A DNA stretch of 64,000 nucleotides from Candidatus Krumholzibacteriota bacterium (GTDB lineage: Bacteria; Krumholzibacteriota; Krumholzibacteriia; JAJRXK01). This document shows, in pieces, positions 9,201 to 17,360 of the stretch; position 1 is the stretch's first letter; each line of letters begins with the position of its first letter. The notes beneath the pieces were generated by a model that was given only the letters and a program-made list of their open reading frames with translations, ran no database searches and was not told the origin of the DNA. The stretch covers positions 33,563-97,562 of the forward strand of contig JAJDAC010000036.1 of NCBI GenBank assembly GCA_029262065.1. Direction: 5' to 3'. The position numbers and the translations under genes are program-made.

Positions 9201-10727
9201 AATCGTGCCCGCGTTCATTCGGGAAACCATGGGGGCGCCGCGACGCGCTTTCAGCAAGTCGTTGGTTCGGTCCCACGCCAGCAACGGTCGCAGGTCGGCA
9301 AAATCACTGGATGGATACCGCCCGGACAGCATGTCCAACACCGAGTCGAGGACACCGGGTGTGATCTGATGGAAGGGGTAGGCCCGCTTGATGAGCGTGG
9401 CTATTTCGTCTCGGGTACGATCGGTATCCACACACATGGCCACGATCTGTTGCGCGAGTACGTCGAGGGCATTGTGCGGTATCCGAGTGGTTTCCAGTTC
9501 GCCTTCGCGCATGAGCGACGCAATAACCGCGGACTCCAGTAGATCGCCCCGAAACTTGGGAAAGATCCGACCGACGCTGGTTTCGCCCACCTGGTGTCCC
9601 GCCCGACCCACGCGTTGGAGCCCTCGCGCCACCGAGCCCGGGGATTCAATCAGTAGCACGCGATCCACCGCGCCCATGTCGATGCCCAGTTCCAGCGAAC
9701 TGGTGGCCACGATGCCGCGTATCTCGCCGGCCTTGAGACCTTCTTCTATTTCGGCGCGCTTCTCGTGCGATACGCTTCCGTGGTGAGCGAGGACCAGTTC
9801 CTCGCCGGCCAATTCATTCAGGCGCCGCGTGAGTCGTTCGCAGATGCCGCGACTGTTCGTGAAGATGATGGTCGAGCGATTGGCGCGAATCTCTTCCACC
9901 AACTTGGGATAGATGGCCGCCCAGATCCCGCGCTCGGGCGTGGTTGCGTCGGCGTGGCGGTCCTTGAGCTGGCCGGTACGAGATTTCCCTGGTTCTTCGG
10001 CCAACTCGACGGGGATGTTGGTCATGTCGGGCACCGGCACGGTCACCAGTAGGTCCAGGGCCGGTCGGCGCGATGCGTCCACGATCTCCACCGCGCGATC
10101 GCCGCCGAGATAGCGAGCCACCTCGTCCAGGGGTCTGACCGTGGCGGATAGCCCAATTCGCTGCGGGTCCTTGTCGGCGATCTCCGACAGTCGTTCGAAC
10201 GACAACGCCAGGTGAGATCCTCGCTTCGTGGGTGCGAGGGCGTGCACTTCGTCGAGGATCACTGTCTCGACTGAACGTAGATTCTCTCTCGCCCGGGAGC
10301 CCAGCAGTAGGAACAACGATTCAGGCGTGGTGACGAGAATGTCCCCGGGCGTGCGTAGCTGGCGCTGGCGATCGCGGCTGGGCGTATCGCCGGTGCGCAC
10401 GGCCACGGAAATCCGCGGCGCGGCCATGTCCAAGCGCTCGGCGGCTCGCTGAATCCCCACCAGTGGCGCGCGCAGGTTGCGCTCGATGTCGTATACCAGC
10501 GCCTTCAGTGGCGATATGTAGAGAACCCGGGTTCCCCGCGATTCTGAAGGATTCTGCGCCAGGGCGTCGATGCCCGCGAGAAATGCGGCGAGGGTCTTTC
10601 CGCTACCGGTTGGCGCCACCAGCAAGGCGTGATCGCCGCGGTTTATGGCTTCCCAGCCGCGCCGCTGGATTTCAGTGGCCCCCGCGAAGGTCTCGTCGAA
10701 CCAGATCTGGGTAGCTTTGCCGAACAT
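6279..10727 (-). CDS. lhr: Lhr-family superfamily-2 ATP-dependent helicase (large form)
   Basis: The 1482-residue protein has the length and order of large bacterial Lhr (long helicase related). Helicase motif I APTGSGKT is at 38-45, the Walker B box DEVH at 159-162 and SAT at about 194-196. Motif VI (QRVGRAGHQ) and the winged-helix and Lhr-specific beta modules of the Lhr core follow. The second half corresponds to the long C-terminal region containing tandem winged helices, found only in full-length Lhr. Lhr is a 3'-to-5' DNA/RNA-DNA helicase linked to DNA repair. The ATG at 10727 begins 80 bases downstream of the LytTR regulator stop on the same strand, so co-transcription is possible. No frameshift was seen. 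Confidence 0.94.
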   Translation of the reverse strand: MFGKATQIWFDETFAGATEIQRRGWEAINRGDHALLVAPTGSGKTLAAFLAGIDALAQNPSESRGTRVLYISPLKALVYDIERNLRAPLVGIQRAAERLDMAAPRISVAVRTGDTPSRDRQRQLRTPGDILVTTPESLFLLLGSRARENLRSVETVILDEVHALAPTKRGSHLALSFERLSEIADKDPQRIGLSATVRPLDEVARYLGGDRAVEIVDASRRPALDLLVTVPVPDMTNIPVELAEEPGKSRTGQLKDRHADATTPERGIWAAIYPKLVEEIRANRSTIIFTNSRGICERLTRRLNELAGEELVLAHHGSVSHEKRAEIEEGLKAGEIRGIVATSSLELGIDMGAVDRVLLIESPGSVARGLQRVGRAGHQVGETSVGRIFPKFRGDLLESAVIASLMREGELETTRIPHNALDVLAQQIVAMCVDTDRTRDEIATLIKRAYPFHQITPGVLDSVLDMLSGRYPSSDFADLRPLLAWDRTNDLLKARRGAPMVSRMNAGTIPDRGNYGVHIGVDGPRIGELDEEMVFETQTGEHIVLGATTWRVEEVTRDRVVVTPAPGEQGRLPFWRGEGPGRPIEVGRAIGRFLRKASTQRGDRLVNFVARQTPLDRFAAENLAAYIKAQREHCDVLPTDRQICVERFRDELGDWRVCILTPFGARLHAPWAMAIQHQLSSANGFETQLMYSEDGIVLRFADTEELPEVDQLFPDPDEIEDLLTAQLSDTAMFAGLFRENAVRSLLMPRRRPTQRSPLWAQRLKAQQLLATVRNYPAFPMVLETYRQAMRDVFDLPALRTLLRDIRSREILVHEVETPSASPFARSLVFAYVAAYMYEQDSPIAERRAQALSVDRALLGELLGQEELRELIDRDVLIQMELELQHLADNRKARDADELQDLLRRLGDLTPAEIEDRSVGDPRPWLKQLEHERRAVSIAVAGDLRWIAAEDAGLYRDALGCMPPAGLPDAYLSVVDQPLEQIVRRFARHHGPFLLQELAGRYRLATKQLEPTLTHLEQQGVLVRGEIRPGGVATDICDAEVLRRLKRRTLALLRREVAPVDARTLGTFLPQWHGIATSQPGSTSLLDAVAQLEGVALPWTDLADVVFPQRVPRFTLDQLDALCASGAVVWVGRGALGARNGRVSLYLRAHAAALVPKPNEDPHGGAVQATILRVLSDMGASFQSEIQSVVLKDTTATTEEFHAALWDLVWNGYISNDTLAPLHQLRRPARRMPPRRMSGRRRTPLRNPVAGGRWSLVGKLVRDEVSDTERALARAQGLLERYGVVSREAAHAEDIVGGFTSIYKVLRAMEEAGQVRRGYFVEGLSGAQFAHAGAVDRLRASRPDEDGDERWTAKDVVMTAAVDPANPYGSLLPWPENEHANGARPRRISGAWVLMLGGYPVLWVGPGGRQLLTFPIPGRPAPESLAAAFAALERLPGAVGKRRLLVQEVDGQPVSESRYLTLMRDCGFANTYRGLEISRSSSA

Positions 10728-10807
10728 AGCCTTGGGGCACCTCTTGGGGAAGCCTACGGCAGCGGGGGCACCATGGCAAACCGGGTCCGGCGCCGCCGGG
10801 CTGGTGA

Positions 10808-11506
10808 CTAGGGCATTCGACCTTTCAACTCAGCGAATTTCGCGCGGCTGACCGGTAGTTCTTCGTCGTTGACCATCCGCACCAGATACTGGCCTCCCGA
10901 CCGACTCAGGTATTTCGATACCCTGTTGGTGTTGACGATGTACGAGCGATGAAGTCGCTCGAAGAACGAAGGCAAGATCTGTTCGAGAGCGGCAAGGGTC
11001 TTGGCGTGGAGAAACCGACTTCCGTCCTCGCAGTGGATCTCGCTGTAGTCGTCGGCCCCCTTGATATAGCAGATCGACTCGATGGGCACGGGCGTGATTT
11101 CTCCGGCCTTCTTCACGGCAAGGTATCTCAGGCGCCCGCCTCGGGGCTCTTCGGGTTTCGCCAGGCGCGAGATGGCGGTGCGAAGTCGTGTTTCGTCGTA
11201 TGGCTTCGCCACGAAGTCGGTCACTCCGTATTCGAAAGCGCGTAGCGCCTGTTCGTGCTGCGCGGAGACCACCACGGTCTGAAAGGGTTGTGCAGCCGCT
11301 TCGTGCAGTAGCCGAAATCCGTCTTGGCCTTGAAGATTGAGATCGAGAAAGAGAACGTCCACGGGACGCGTGCGGATGTGTTCGAGCGCGTCGTTCAGCG
11401 TGGCCGCCAGGTCCAGCGACTCGAGTTGATCGCCCAGGATCTTCTCGACCAGGCGCAATAGGCGCCTGGCCACCACTTGTTCATCCTCCACCACGAAGAC
11501 ACGCAT
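10808..11506 (-). CDS. LytTR-family response regulator
   Basis: The 232-residue protein has an N-terminal receiver domain (about 1-120) with acidic residues EDE near residue 7, the phosphoacceptor Asp in VLFLDLNLQG and the conserved Lys in FVAKPYDE. A C-terminal LytTR DNA-binding domain (about 135-232) contains ICYIKGADDYSEIH, FFERLHRSYIVN and the terminal LPVSRAKF segment. LytTR regulators bind direct repeats and often control envelope or extracellular functions. It begins five bases after the cognate LytS-type kinase, and its ribosome site lies inside the end of the kinase gene, so the two are co-translated. The target genes are not evident from the sequence. Confidence 0.92.
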   Translation of the reverse strand: MRVFVVEDEQVVARRLLRLVEKILGDQLESLDLAATLNDALEHIRTRPVDVLFLDLNLQGQDGFRLLHEAAAQPFQTVVVSAQHEQALRAFEYGVTDFVAKPYDETRLRTAISRLAKPEEPRGGRLRYLAVKKAGEITPVPIESICYIKGADDYSEIHCEDGSRFLHAKTLAALEQILPSFFERLHRSYIVNTNRVSKYLSRSGGQYLVRMVNDEELPVSRAKFAELKGRMP

Positions 11507-11511
11507 AACCC

Positions 11512-13248
11512 CTACTCCGGAACGAGAATCTCAGTGCGCCAGGTCGATGCCTGCGGGCTGGACGTCAGACTCCACTCTTCTCCGAAGCTCTCCTGCAGTC
11601 GAGCCCGTATGTACCGCATGCCAGTTCCTTCTTCGTGGGGGCCGTTGTTGGAGTTGCCCGCGTAGGGCGATTCGAAAACATAGCAACGTTGATTGCCACG
11701 GCGCTCTTCGGTCAGTCGAAAGGCGGCGTCGGGGGACGTCGAGTCGCCGTGGGTGATAGCGTTTTCGAGCAAGGTGTGAATAACCGCCGGCGGAATCTGA
11801 GCGTCGCGATCGACACCATCGACCGACATGCTGTAGCTCTGTCCCCTGCGATGACTCATGATGCTTATGTGGCTCCGGCACAGACGTATTTCGTCTTCCA
11901 TCGGGATGAGGCGCCGATTGGAAATGTCCGATAGCACGCGAAACTCTTCGGCCAAAGATTGAATGAGCTCGCCGGCCGTTTTCGGTTCTTCCTCGATCCA
12001 CTCGGACAGGGCCGTGAGGGTGTTCATGAGGAAGTGGGGTTGGATATGCTTTTTCAGGAGTTCGATTTCCAGGCGCGCTGACTTCAACAACGCCAACTCG
12101 CGTTCCTGTCGGGATCGACGGACCTGTAGGGCGTGCGAGGCCAGGAGGCAGACGAACAGAAAGTCCAGGGCGAGGTACAGATTGCGATCGACGAACTGGG
12201 AACGGGACATCAGCAGCAACACCAGGCAAGCGGAAATGCCCAGCAGGGCCAGGAAGCTGCCGTGGAGCCGTTTGATGACCGCCGTTGCACACCACAGTAT
12301 GGACAAGGAGAACACGCACAGAAAGCCAACGGCCACTTTGGGATCCCATGATTGCATGACGAAGATCGGTATCGCCGCCATGATCGCGCCCACCAGCACG
12401 AACCACTTTGCTCGGGGCAACGGGAATCGCCGGGTCAGGAACACGAGCAGGGTAAGGTCGAGCAGATACGCCAGACCCGTCACGACGCACAGCCGCAACA
12501 GATGCCAGTTGTAGGTGTAGCCAAAGAGATTCCGATAGGACTCAGCCACCAGTAGAAGCGCGCCGACGCTGCAGAGAATACTCAGAAACAGGTTCGACTT
12601 GTCCTGTGGATTCTGCATGAACATCATGGCCGCGAAGATCGCCATCATCACGATGCCACTCAAGCTGATCAGGGCGATGCGTGTGCTCGACACGCCGGCT
12701 TCGGCAAGCTGATCGTACTCGCCGACCACCACGGCCCAGTAGCCGACGCTGGGTTTGAAGTGACGGTGGAACGCAGAGAAGCGCATGGCAAGCGTGTGCG
12801 GGCCGGGCGCGGCCAGCCGGTCAGGTATCAGGTAGTAGGCCTGGATGGGCCCAGGCTGCTCCGACTGTGGGGATGATCCAACGACCCCGCCGCGGGCGAT
12901 CTGTTCGCCGTCCCACCAGATCTCGTGCGAGGCCAGCCCGGCGATGGCGATTCCCAGAGGCTTGGTTTGGTCGAAGCGTTCGGGGTCCAGCTCGACCGCG
13001 CGGCGAAGCCATACGATGTCGTCGACGTGCGGCACGTCGTACAGACCCACGGGTTCCCAGCTGGAGTCGTCGAACTGTGGGTCCGACCACGCAGGATCAT
13101 CGCCGATCTGCATGACGTATTCGTACAGGAACACAGCTTGGGCGGCGCACGGCTCAGTGGCGACACCGTTCGCAAGCCACAGTACGACGCATGTGGTCGC
13201 TCGCATCCCCAGCACTCTGAGATTGGGTGTCGGCCAGGACTTCTTCAC
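11512..13248 (-). CDS. LytS/YpdA-type sensor histidine kinase with extracellular jelly-roll and seven membrane helices
   Basis: The 578-residue protein has a signal or anchor segment, then an extracytoplasmic beta-rich domain (about 35-190) that looks like a galactose-binding/7TMR-DISM jelly roll (WWDGEQIARGG and YYLIPDRL). About seven transmembrane helices follow (about 195-380). The cytoplasmic part has a His_kinase domain with HIQPHFLMNTL (phosphoacceptor His), an N-box LLENAITHG and a glycine box EEGTGMRYIRARL. It is partner to the adjacent LytTR regulator, which starts five bases downstream. The GTG start at 13248 has no Shine-Dalgarno sequence. A TGCTAAGCT element ends seven bases upstream, so transcription may begin at the start codon itself and give a leaderless message. 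The ligand is unknown; a carbohydrate is plausible from the domain type. Confidence 0.9.
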   Translation of the reverse strand: MKKSWPTPNLRVLGMRATTCVVLWLANGVATEPCAAQAVFLYEYVMQIGDDPAWSDPQFDDSSWEPVGLYDVPHVDDIVWLRRAVELDPERFDQTKPLGIAIAGLASHEIWWDGEQIARGGVVGSSPQSEQPGPIQAYYLIPDRLAAPGPHTLAMRFSAFHRHFKPSVGYWAVVVGEYDQLAEAGVSSTRIALISLSGIVMMAIFAAMMFMQNPQDKSNLFLSILCSVGALLLVAESYRNLFGYTYNWHLLRLCVVTGLAYLLDLTLLVFLTRRFPLPRAKWFVLVGAIMAAIPIFVMQSWDPKVAVGFLCVFSLSILWCATAVIKRLHGSFLALLGISACLVLLLMSRSQFVDRNLYLALDFLFVCLLASHALQVRRSRQERELALLKSARLEIELLKKHIQPHFLMNTLTALSEWIEEEPKTAGELIQSLAEEFRVLSDISNRRLIPMEDEIRLCRSHISIMSHRRGQSYSMSVDGVDRDAQIPPAVIHTLLENAITHGDSTSPDAAFRLTEERRGNQRCYVFESPYAGNSNNGPHEEGTGMRYIRARLQESFGEEWSLTSSPQASTWRTEILVPE

Positions 13249-13254
13249 AGCCAG

Positions 13255-13263
13255 AGCTTAGCA
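13255..13263 (-). promoter_or_regulatory. extended -10 promoter element for the LytS-type kinase
   Basis: The minus strand reads TGC followed by TAAGCT, a TGn extended -10 element. It ends seven bases before the GTG start codon, so the predicted start site coincides with the coding start. No clear -35 or ribosome site is seen. Confidence 0.35.
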
Positions 13264-13387
13264 CGGCAATTGTGCGGGAATCGAGCCGTTCGCCGACGCA
13301 GGGTGCCACTCACCGATTCGATTGAATCCTGCCGCGCTTGTCCGCGTAGTCTGCCCATACCCGCGACCCGAAAACAGGAGGCTTCCC

Positions 13388-15112
13388 GTGAGAATGGCAA
13401 TCGTAGTCTTGTTCGTAGCCGTGTTGGCGTGCCCGGTGTCTGCGGCCCCACATTTGAAGATAGAGCCCTATGAATTCGAGACCTACGACGGTCAGACCGT
13501 AGCCGCCGAGCTGGGTGAATTTTCCGTGGCCGAGAATCGTTCGCTCGCGGACTCGAGAACCATCACCATCAGGTTCGTTCGCTTCAAGAGCACCGCCGAA
13601 AACCCGGGTTCGCCGATCGTCTATCTCGCCGGTGGGCCTGGAGGGTCGGGCACCGGTACCGCGAAGGGCACGCGCTTTCCCCTGTTCATGGCCTTGCGCG
13701 AGTTTGGGGACGTGATTGCCTTCGACCAGCGGGGCACGGGCATGACCGGGTTCGAAGACCTCGATTGCGACGATCGCTACATGATTCCGTTCGACAAACC
13801 CGTTGATAGAGCGGCGGCCGCGGCTATCGTTTCTGGCGTCACCGGCGACTGCATCGAACGCCTGAGAGAATCCGGGGTCGACGTTTCTGCCTACAACACC
13901 AGGGAGAGCGCCGCCGATCTGAACGACCTGCGACTTGCTCTGGGCGCTGACAAGATCACGCTGTGGGGAATCAGCTACGGTACTCACCTGGCGTTGGCCA
14001 CCATGAAGTACCACGAAAAGGCCGTGGATCGCGCAATTCTGGCTGGCCTCGAGGCGTTGCATCACTCCTGGAAACTGCCGAGCGACCAACAGGCACTCAT
14101 GGAAGAAATAGCCCGGCTCTCGAATCAGGATCCGGCGGTCAGCGCCGTCGTTCCCGATTTGTTGGCGTCGATCGAGAGGCTCATGGCGCAGTTGGAACAG
14201 AGCCCGCGCACGATCGAGCTGACGGATCCGCACGGCCGATCCAATTTCAAGGTAGGCGTGGGAAAATTCGATCTGCAAGTCGTGTTGTCGAATATGCTGC
14301 GGGGTCCCTCGCTGTTCTCGGCCATGCCTGACGCAATTTCTCGTCTCGAACAGGGCGACTGGGTGGAGCTTGCCCTTGCCAGCGGCCGGGAAAGAATGGG
14401 CGAAGGCATTCACAGCATGTCGGTGGCCATGGACTGTGCCTCGGGTGCTACGAGCGAACGGCTCGCGCGCATCGAGCAGGAGGCGGGGGGTACGTTACTC
14501 GGCGATGCAATCAACTTTCCTTACCCCGATGTTTGCGCTGGCCTGGGCATCGGCGACCTGGGCGACGAGTTCCGCGCGCCGGTTCGGTCCAACGTGCCTA
14601 CCCTTCTCATCAGTGGGACGCTCGACGGACGAACCCCGGTGGAGAACGGCATCGAAGTGGAACGTTACCTGGCCCAGGCCCAACACCTGGTGATCGACGG
14701 CGCGGGGCACAGCGATCCGTTGTTTCTGTCATCGCCGGACATACTGGTCGCGATGCAGACGTTCCTGCGCGGCGAGACCATTGCCAAGAAGCGAATCGTG
14801 CTGCCCCCCGTGGAGTTCATTGCTCCACGCACGGTGGTGACACTCGATGACGAGGCCCTCACGCGCTACGAAGGAAGCTATCAGATATCCGAGGATGAAA
14901 CCCGGGTGGTAAGGAAAGCAGGGAATCTGTTGTACACCCAGCGGGGCCGCGGCCCGTCGCTTCCGATTCGACCCACGTCGAACACCGAGTTCTTCTACGT
15001 GGGAAGTTCAACGCAGCTGAAGTTTGAAACCAACGGCAACGGCGAAGTGGTAGGGATGGTCGTATATCACGAGCCAGGATCGGAGGGCGAGCGCGCCCAG
15101 AAGGTAGATTAG
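13388..15112 (+). CDS. secreted S33-family alpha/beta hydrolase (tripeptidyl aminopeptidase-like)
   Basis: The 574-residue exported serine hydrolase has a signal peptide (about 1-19, CPVSAA). The oxyanion-hole motif GGPGGSG is at 82-88, DQRGTGMTG follows, and the nucleophile elbow GISYG is at 194-198 with Ser196. The C-terminal part has the TAP-like segment with the acid in LISGTLDGRTP and the histidine in IDGAGHSD. These features fit proline iminopeptidase/tripeptidyl aminopeptidase relatives that trim peptides in the periplasm. About 100 extra residues at the C terminus form a beta-rich tail (YEGSYQISEDETRVV) like a lipocalin-type DUF3471 module. The start is GTG at 13388, with AGGAGG six bases upstream (13376-13381). 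A paralogue lies at 30079. Confidence 0.88.
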   Translation: MRMAIVVLFVAVLACPVSAAPHLKIEPYEFETYDGQTVAAELGEFSVAENRSLADSRTITIRFVRFKSTAENPGSPIVYLAGGPGGSGTGTAKGTRFPLFMALREFGDVIAFDQRGTGMTGFEDLDCDDRYMIPFDKPVDRAAAAAIVSGVTGDCIERLRESGVDVSAYNTRESAADLNDLRLALGADKITLWGISYGTHLALATMKYHEKAVDRAILAGLEALHHSWKLPSDQQALMEEIARLSNQDPAVSAVVPDLLASIERLMAQLEQSPRTIELTDPHGRSNFKVGVGKFDLQVVLSNMLRGPSLFSAMPDAISRLEQGDWVELALASGRERMGEGIHSMSVAMDCASGATSERLARIEQEAGGTLLGDAINFPYPDVCAGLGIGDLGDEFRAPVRSNVPTLLISGTLDGRTPVENGIEVERYLAQAQHLVIDGAGHSDPLFLSSPDILVAMQTFLRGETIAKKRIVLPPVEFIAPRTVVTLDDEALTRYEGSYQISEDETRVVRKAGNLLYTQRGRGPSLPIRPTSNTEFFYVGSSTQLKFETNGNGEVVGMVVYHEPGSEGERAQKVD

Positions 15113-15135
15113 CCCGACGTAGGCTGCGTCCAAAA

Positions 15136-15747
15136 CTACAGGCCGCCCTGCAATACGCCGTCGGCGAAGCGCAGCGAAGCAAACACGCCCAGCTTCAGGC
15201 CGGGCCATCCGTAACGATCGCTGCAACGGTCGCGCAGTATGGATGCGTCAAAGTCTGGCTTGCTGCGAATGGACGCGGCCACGTCGATACCCTTGTGCCA
15301 CTGCACGGCCACGCGTGTGCCGGGGCCCAGCGTTCGTTCCATTTCTTCGAGTTTGGTCTTGCCTTCGGCCCACTCGGGGTGATCGCCCAACGTGTTCTTG
15401 GCTTTCAGGCCGTCCTGTACCGCGTACGCGCCCGCGGTTTGCAGCTGACCGTCGCTGAACATTGCATCGGCGTGCCAGGCGTCTTTCCTCCATCGCAACA
15501 AGGTCATGCCGGGTCCCTCGTTTCGCTCGTCGGGTTCGCCGTACAGTGCGATCAGCTCACGCTCAGTGCTTCCGCGTTTGAGCGAGCACAGTCCGTCGGC
15601 CACGTGGTCGGGGACCGGGACGAGAGTTGTGCCTGTGGCACCGACAGTCTCATCGACGGCCGGCTGGGCGTCATCCTGGGCGCTGGAACACGCCGAAATA
15701 GCCATTGCCACGGCCAGGATACTGAAGAAGCCAATTCTGGAAACCAC
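15136..15747 (-). CDS. predicted lipoprotein of unknown function
   Basis: The 203-residue product begins with a lipoprotein signal peptide with lipobox ISAC (about residues 16-19), then a low-complexity Ala/Asp/Thr linker. A compact domain follows with a segment like the SmpA/OmlA type (CSLKRGSTERELIALYGEPDE). That pattern, a glycine or threonine turn followed by a helix and GEP, is common in small outer-membrane lipoproteins, but the match here is weak and I do not assign a family. The frame is open back to 15867, but GTG at 15747 places the signal peptide correctly; the ribosome site is poor. It converges on the S33 hydrolase and may share its terminator region. Confidence 0.65.
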   Translation of the reverse strand: MVSRIGFFSILAVAMAISACSSAQDDAQPAVDETVGATGTTLVPVPDHVADGLCSLKRGSTERELIALYGEPDERNEGPGMTLLRWRKDAWHADAMFSDGQLQTAGAYAVQDGLKAKNTLGDHPEWAEGKTKLEEMERTLGPGTRVAVQWHKGIDVAASIRSKPDFDASILRDRCSDRYGWPGLKLGVFASLRFADGVLQGGL

Positions 15748-15924
15748 TGTGCGTACTGCCTTTCGCTGAAACTGACCACCGTTTGGCGGGCTCGATGCTG
15801 ATGGATCCTGGGCAAGATCCGGGCCTCGAGAATTCCTACAGAACGCCTGGCCGGATCCGGAGTCCAATCTCGTCTACGGCACTGGAGGCTGACTATTTTC
15901 GTAACTCACAGAGGAGATCCAACC

Positions 15925-16617
15925 ATGTCGCGAAGCATCCGATTCATTTCCCACGCATTTATTGCATTGAGCCTGCTGGTTGCGAGCTATCACCCGGCCG
16001 TGGCCCAAAACCTGATTGTCGACGGTGGATTTGAGCTGGGTTCCGTTCCGCATTGCAGTCAGGGCGTGGTACCCGCCGACTGGTTCCTGGCCAGCGTTAC
16101 CCCGGACGTCTATTCGTTTGATTGCGCGACGCTTCCGGGCGTCGCACCAACTTCATTCGGGAATTTCACAACCATCACGTCCGCCCAGGCCGGCTTGCGG
16201 TACGTGGGCGGTGGCACAAACGCTGGAATCGAAGCCTTCGGTCAGAATATGCCCGCGGCGCCCACGCCTGGTCACCGATATCGGGTGAGTGCCTATTTCA
16301 GTGGCTCTGACCGCATGCCGCACACCGGCGCGTTTGATGTCTATCTGTCCATGGACACGGGGATTATCGCAGGAGTGTTGGTGGGGAGCATTGGCGAGAA
16401 CGCGGTTATTGGATCGTGGACCTACGACGAGTTCGAGTTCTGTGCACCCGAAGATGCTGATACCCGGCCCTACATCATCATGTGGCCTCGAGGCATCAGT
16501 GGCAGCAGCTACTATAGTGGCACCGACGAGTGGGTCCTGGAAGAAATCGGTGAGTGTGGGCCCGTGGGCACCGAATCTTCAACCTGGGGCGCGGTGAAAG
16601 CCAGGTTCGAACGGTAG
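15925..16617 (+). CDS. secreted protein of unknown function, carbohydrate-binding-like fold
   Basis: The 230-residue protein has a clear signal peptide (about 1-27, cleavage near AVAQ) and a beta-rich body. It opens NLIVDGGFELG, the start seen in many CBM/PEP-CTERM-like jelly-roll domains (NLLxNGxFE). The middle includes GHRYRVSAYFSG and WTYDEFEFCAPE strands. The last residues, TWGAVKARFER, form an isolated amphipathic tail resembling short WGxxKxxYR C-terminal tags I associate with secreted proteins of this kind of bacterium. The ribosome site GAGGAG lies about seven bases upstream of the ATG. No enzymatic motif is seen. It is probably a surface or secreted binding protein. A strong hairpin follows the stop. 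Confidence 0.72.
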   Translation: MSRSIRFISHAFIALSLLVASYHPAVAQNLIVDGGFELGSVPHCSQGVVPADWFLASVTPDVYSFDCATLPGVAPTSFGNFTTITSAQAGLRYVGGGTNAGIEAFGQNMPAAPTPGHRYRVSAYFSGSDRMPHTGAFDVYLSMDTGIIAGVLVGSIGENAVIGSWTYDEFEFCAPEDADTRPYIIMWPRGISGSSYYSGTDEWVLEEIGECGPVGTESSTWGAVKARFER

Positions 16618-16625
16618 TGACAAAT

Positions 16626-16657
16626 GCCAGCTGGCCTGGATGGCCAGGTCAGCTGGC
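16626..16657. terminator. bidirectional hairpin between convergent genes
   Basis: A 14-bp inverted repeat (GCCAGCTGGCCTGG, loop ATGG, then its complement with one G-T wobble) sits between the convergent secreted-protein gene and the marC-like gene and overlaps the latter's stop codon. There is no U-run on either side, so it may be a rho-assisted or mRNA-end-stabilising hairpin. Confidence 0.6.
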
Positions 16658-17236
16658 CAGGAACGCTTTCGTCCCCTCGAGGACCATCTGGACCGCCAAC
16701 ATCACCAGTAGCATGCCCATGAGTCGTTCGATCGCGAGAATTCCACGCCGTCCCGTGATTCGTAGGATGAGCGACGACGACGACAGGATGATGGCCGAGG
16801 CGGCCCAGGCGCAGACGATTGCAATCAGGCCCGCGGTTCGTTGGCCGGGTCCCGACTCGACCAGAAACAGAATGGTGGCCAGGGCGGATGGTCCAGCAAA
16901 CATGGGGACGGCGAGAGGGAACACGAGCGGCTCCCCTTCGAGTTCTTCTCCCTGCATTCCGCGCAGCGGCGGGAAGATCATGCGCAGGGCGATGACCAGC
17001 AGCACGATTCCGCCACCCACGCGGATGGCCTCCTGTTGGAGATGGAGGACTGCCAGAACGTAACCGCCGGCGTACAGAAACAGCAGCAGGAAACCCAATG
17101 CTATGAGCAACTCGCGCGCAAGAACGAAGCGGCGACGCTCTGGAGCGACGCGTTCGAGCACGCTGCTGAATATCGGCAGGTTTCCCAGGGGGTCCATTAC
17201 GAAGAACAGAACCAAAGCCATGGAGACGATGCTCAC
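16649..17236 (-). CDS. MarC/UPF0056-family integral membrane protein
   Basis: The 195-residue protein has about six hydrophobic helices and the family hallmark VMDPLGNLPIF close to the N terminus. VFPLAVPMFAGPSALATILFL in the middle is the second conserved half-repeat. MarC-family proteins (NAAT type) are inner-membrane proteins of uncertain transport function. I chose GTG at 17236 because GGGAG lies six bases upstream and the protein then begins at the expected place. An ATG at 17311 in the same frame would add 25 polar residues not typical of the family. It converges with the preceding secreted-protein gene and diverges from the propeller-like lipoprotein gene. Confidence 0.9.
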   Translation of the reverse strand: MSIVSMALVLFFVMDPLGNLPIFSSVLERVAPERRRFVLARELLIALGFLLLFLYAGGYVLAVLHLQQEAIRVGGGIVLLVIALRMIFPPLRGMQGEELEGEPLVFPLAVPMFAGPSALATILFLVESGPGQRTAGLIAIVCAWAASAIILSSSSLILRITGRRGILAIERLMGMLLVMLAVQMVLEGTKAFLAS

Positions 17237-17312
17237 TGCAACTCCCTGGGTGGTGGAAGGCGAAACCAGGTTCGAACATTGCCGAAATCGGGGCCGCAAG
17301 TCACCCTTCATT

Positions 17313-17321
17313 TGCTAGTAT
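17313..17321 (+). promoter_or_regulatory. extended -10 promoter element
   Basis: TGC followed by TAGTAT lies 40 bases before the ATG of the propeller-like lipoprotein gene, leaving a leader of about 33 bases. No convincing -35 hexamer is seen. The same TGCTAnnnT pattern precedes several other genes in the window. Confidence 0.35.
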
Positions 17322-17360
17322 CTGGGTCCTTCCTCGTCCCATCCATCAAAGGTCCATCCC

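Noticed and set aside
16600..16620. GGTTCGAA-like sequence resembling a tRNA T-loop
   Set aside because: It sits at the 3' end of a coding gene with no cloverleaf around it; the second copy near 17270 is in the upstream region of the marC-like gene, also without a fold.
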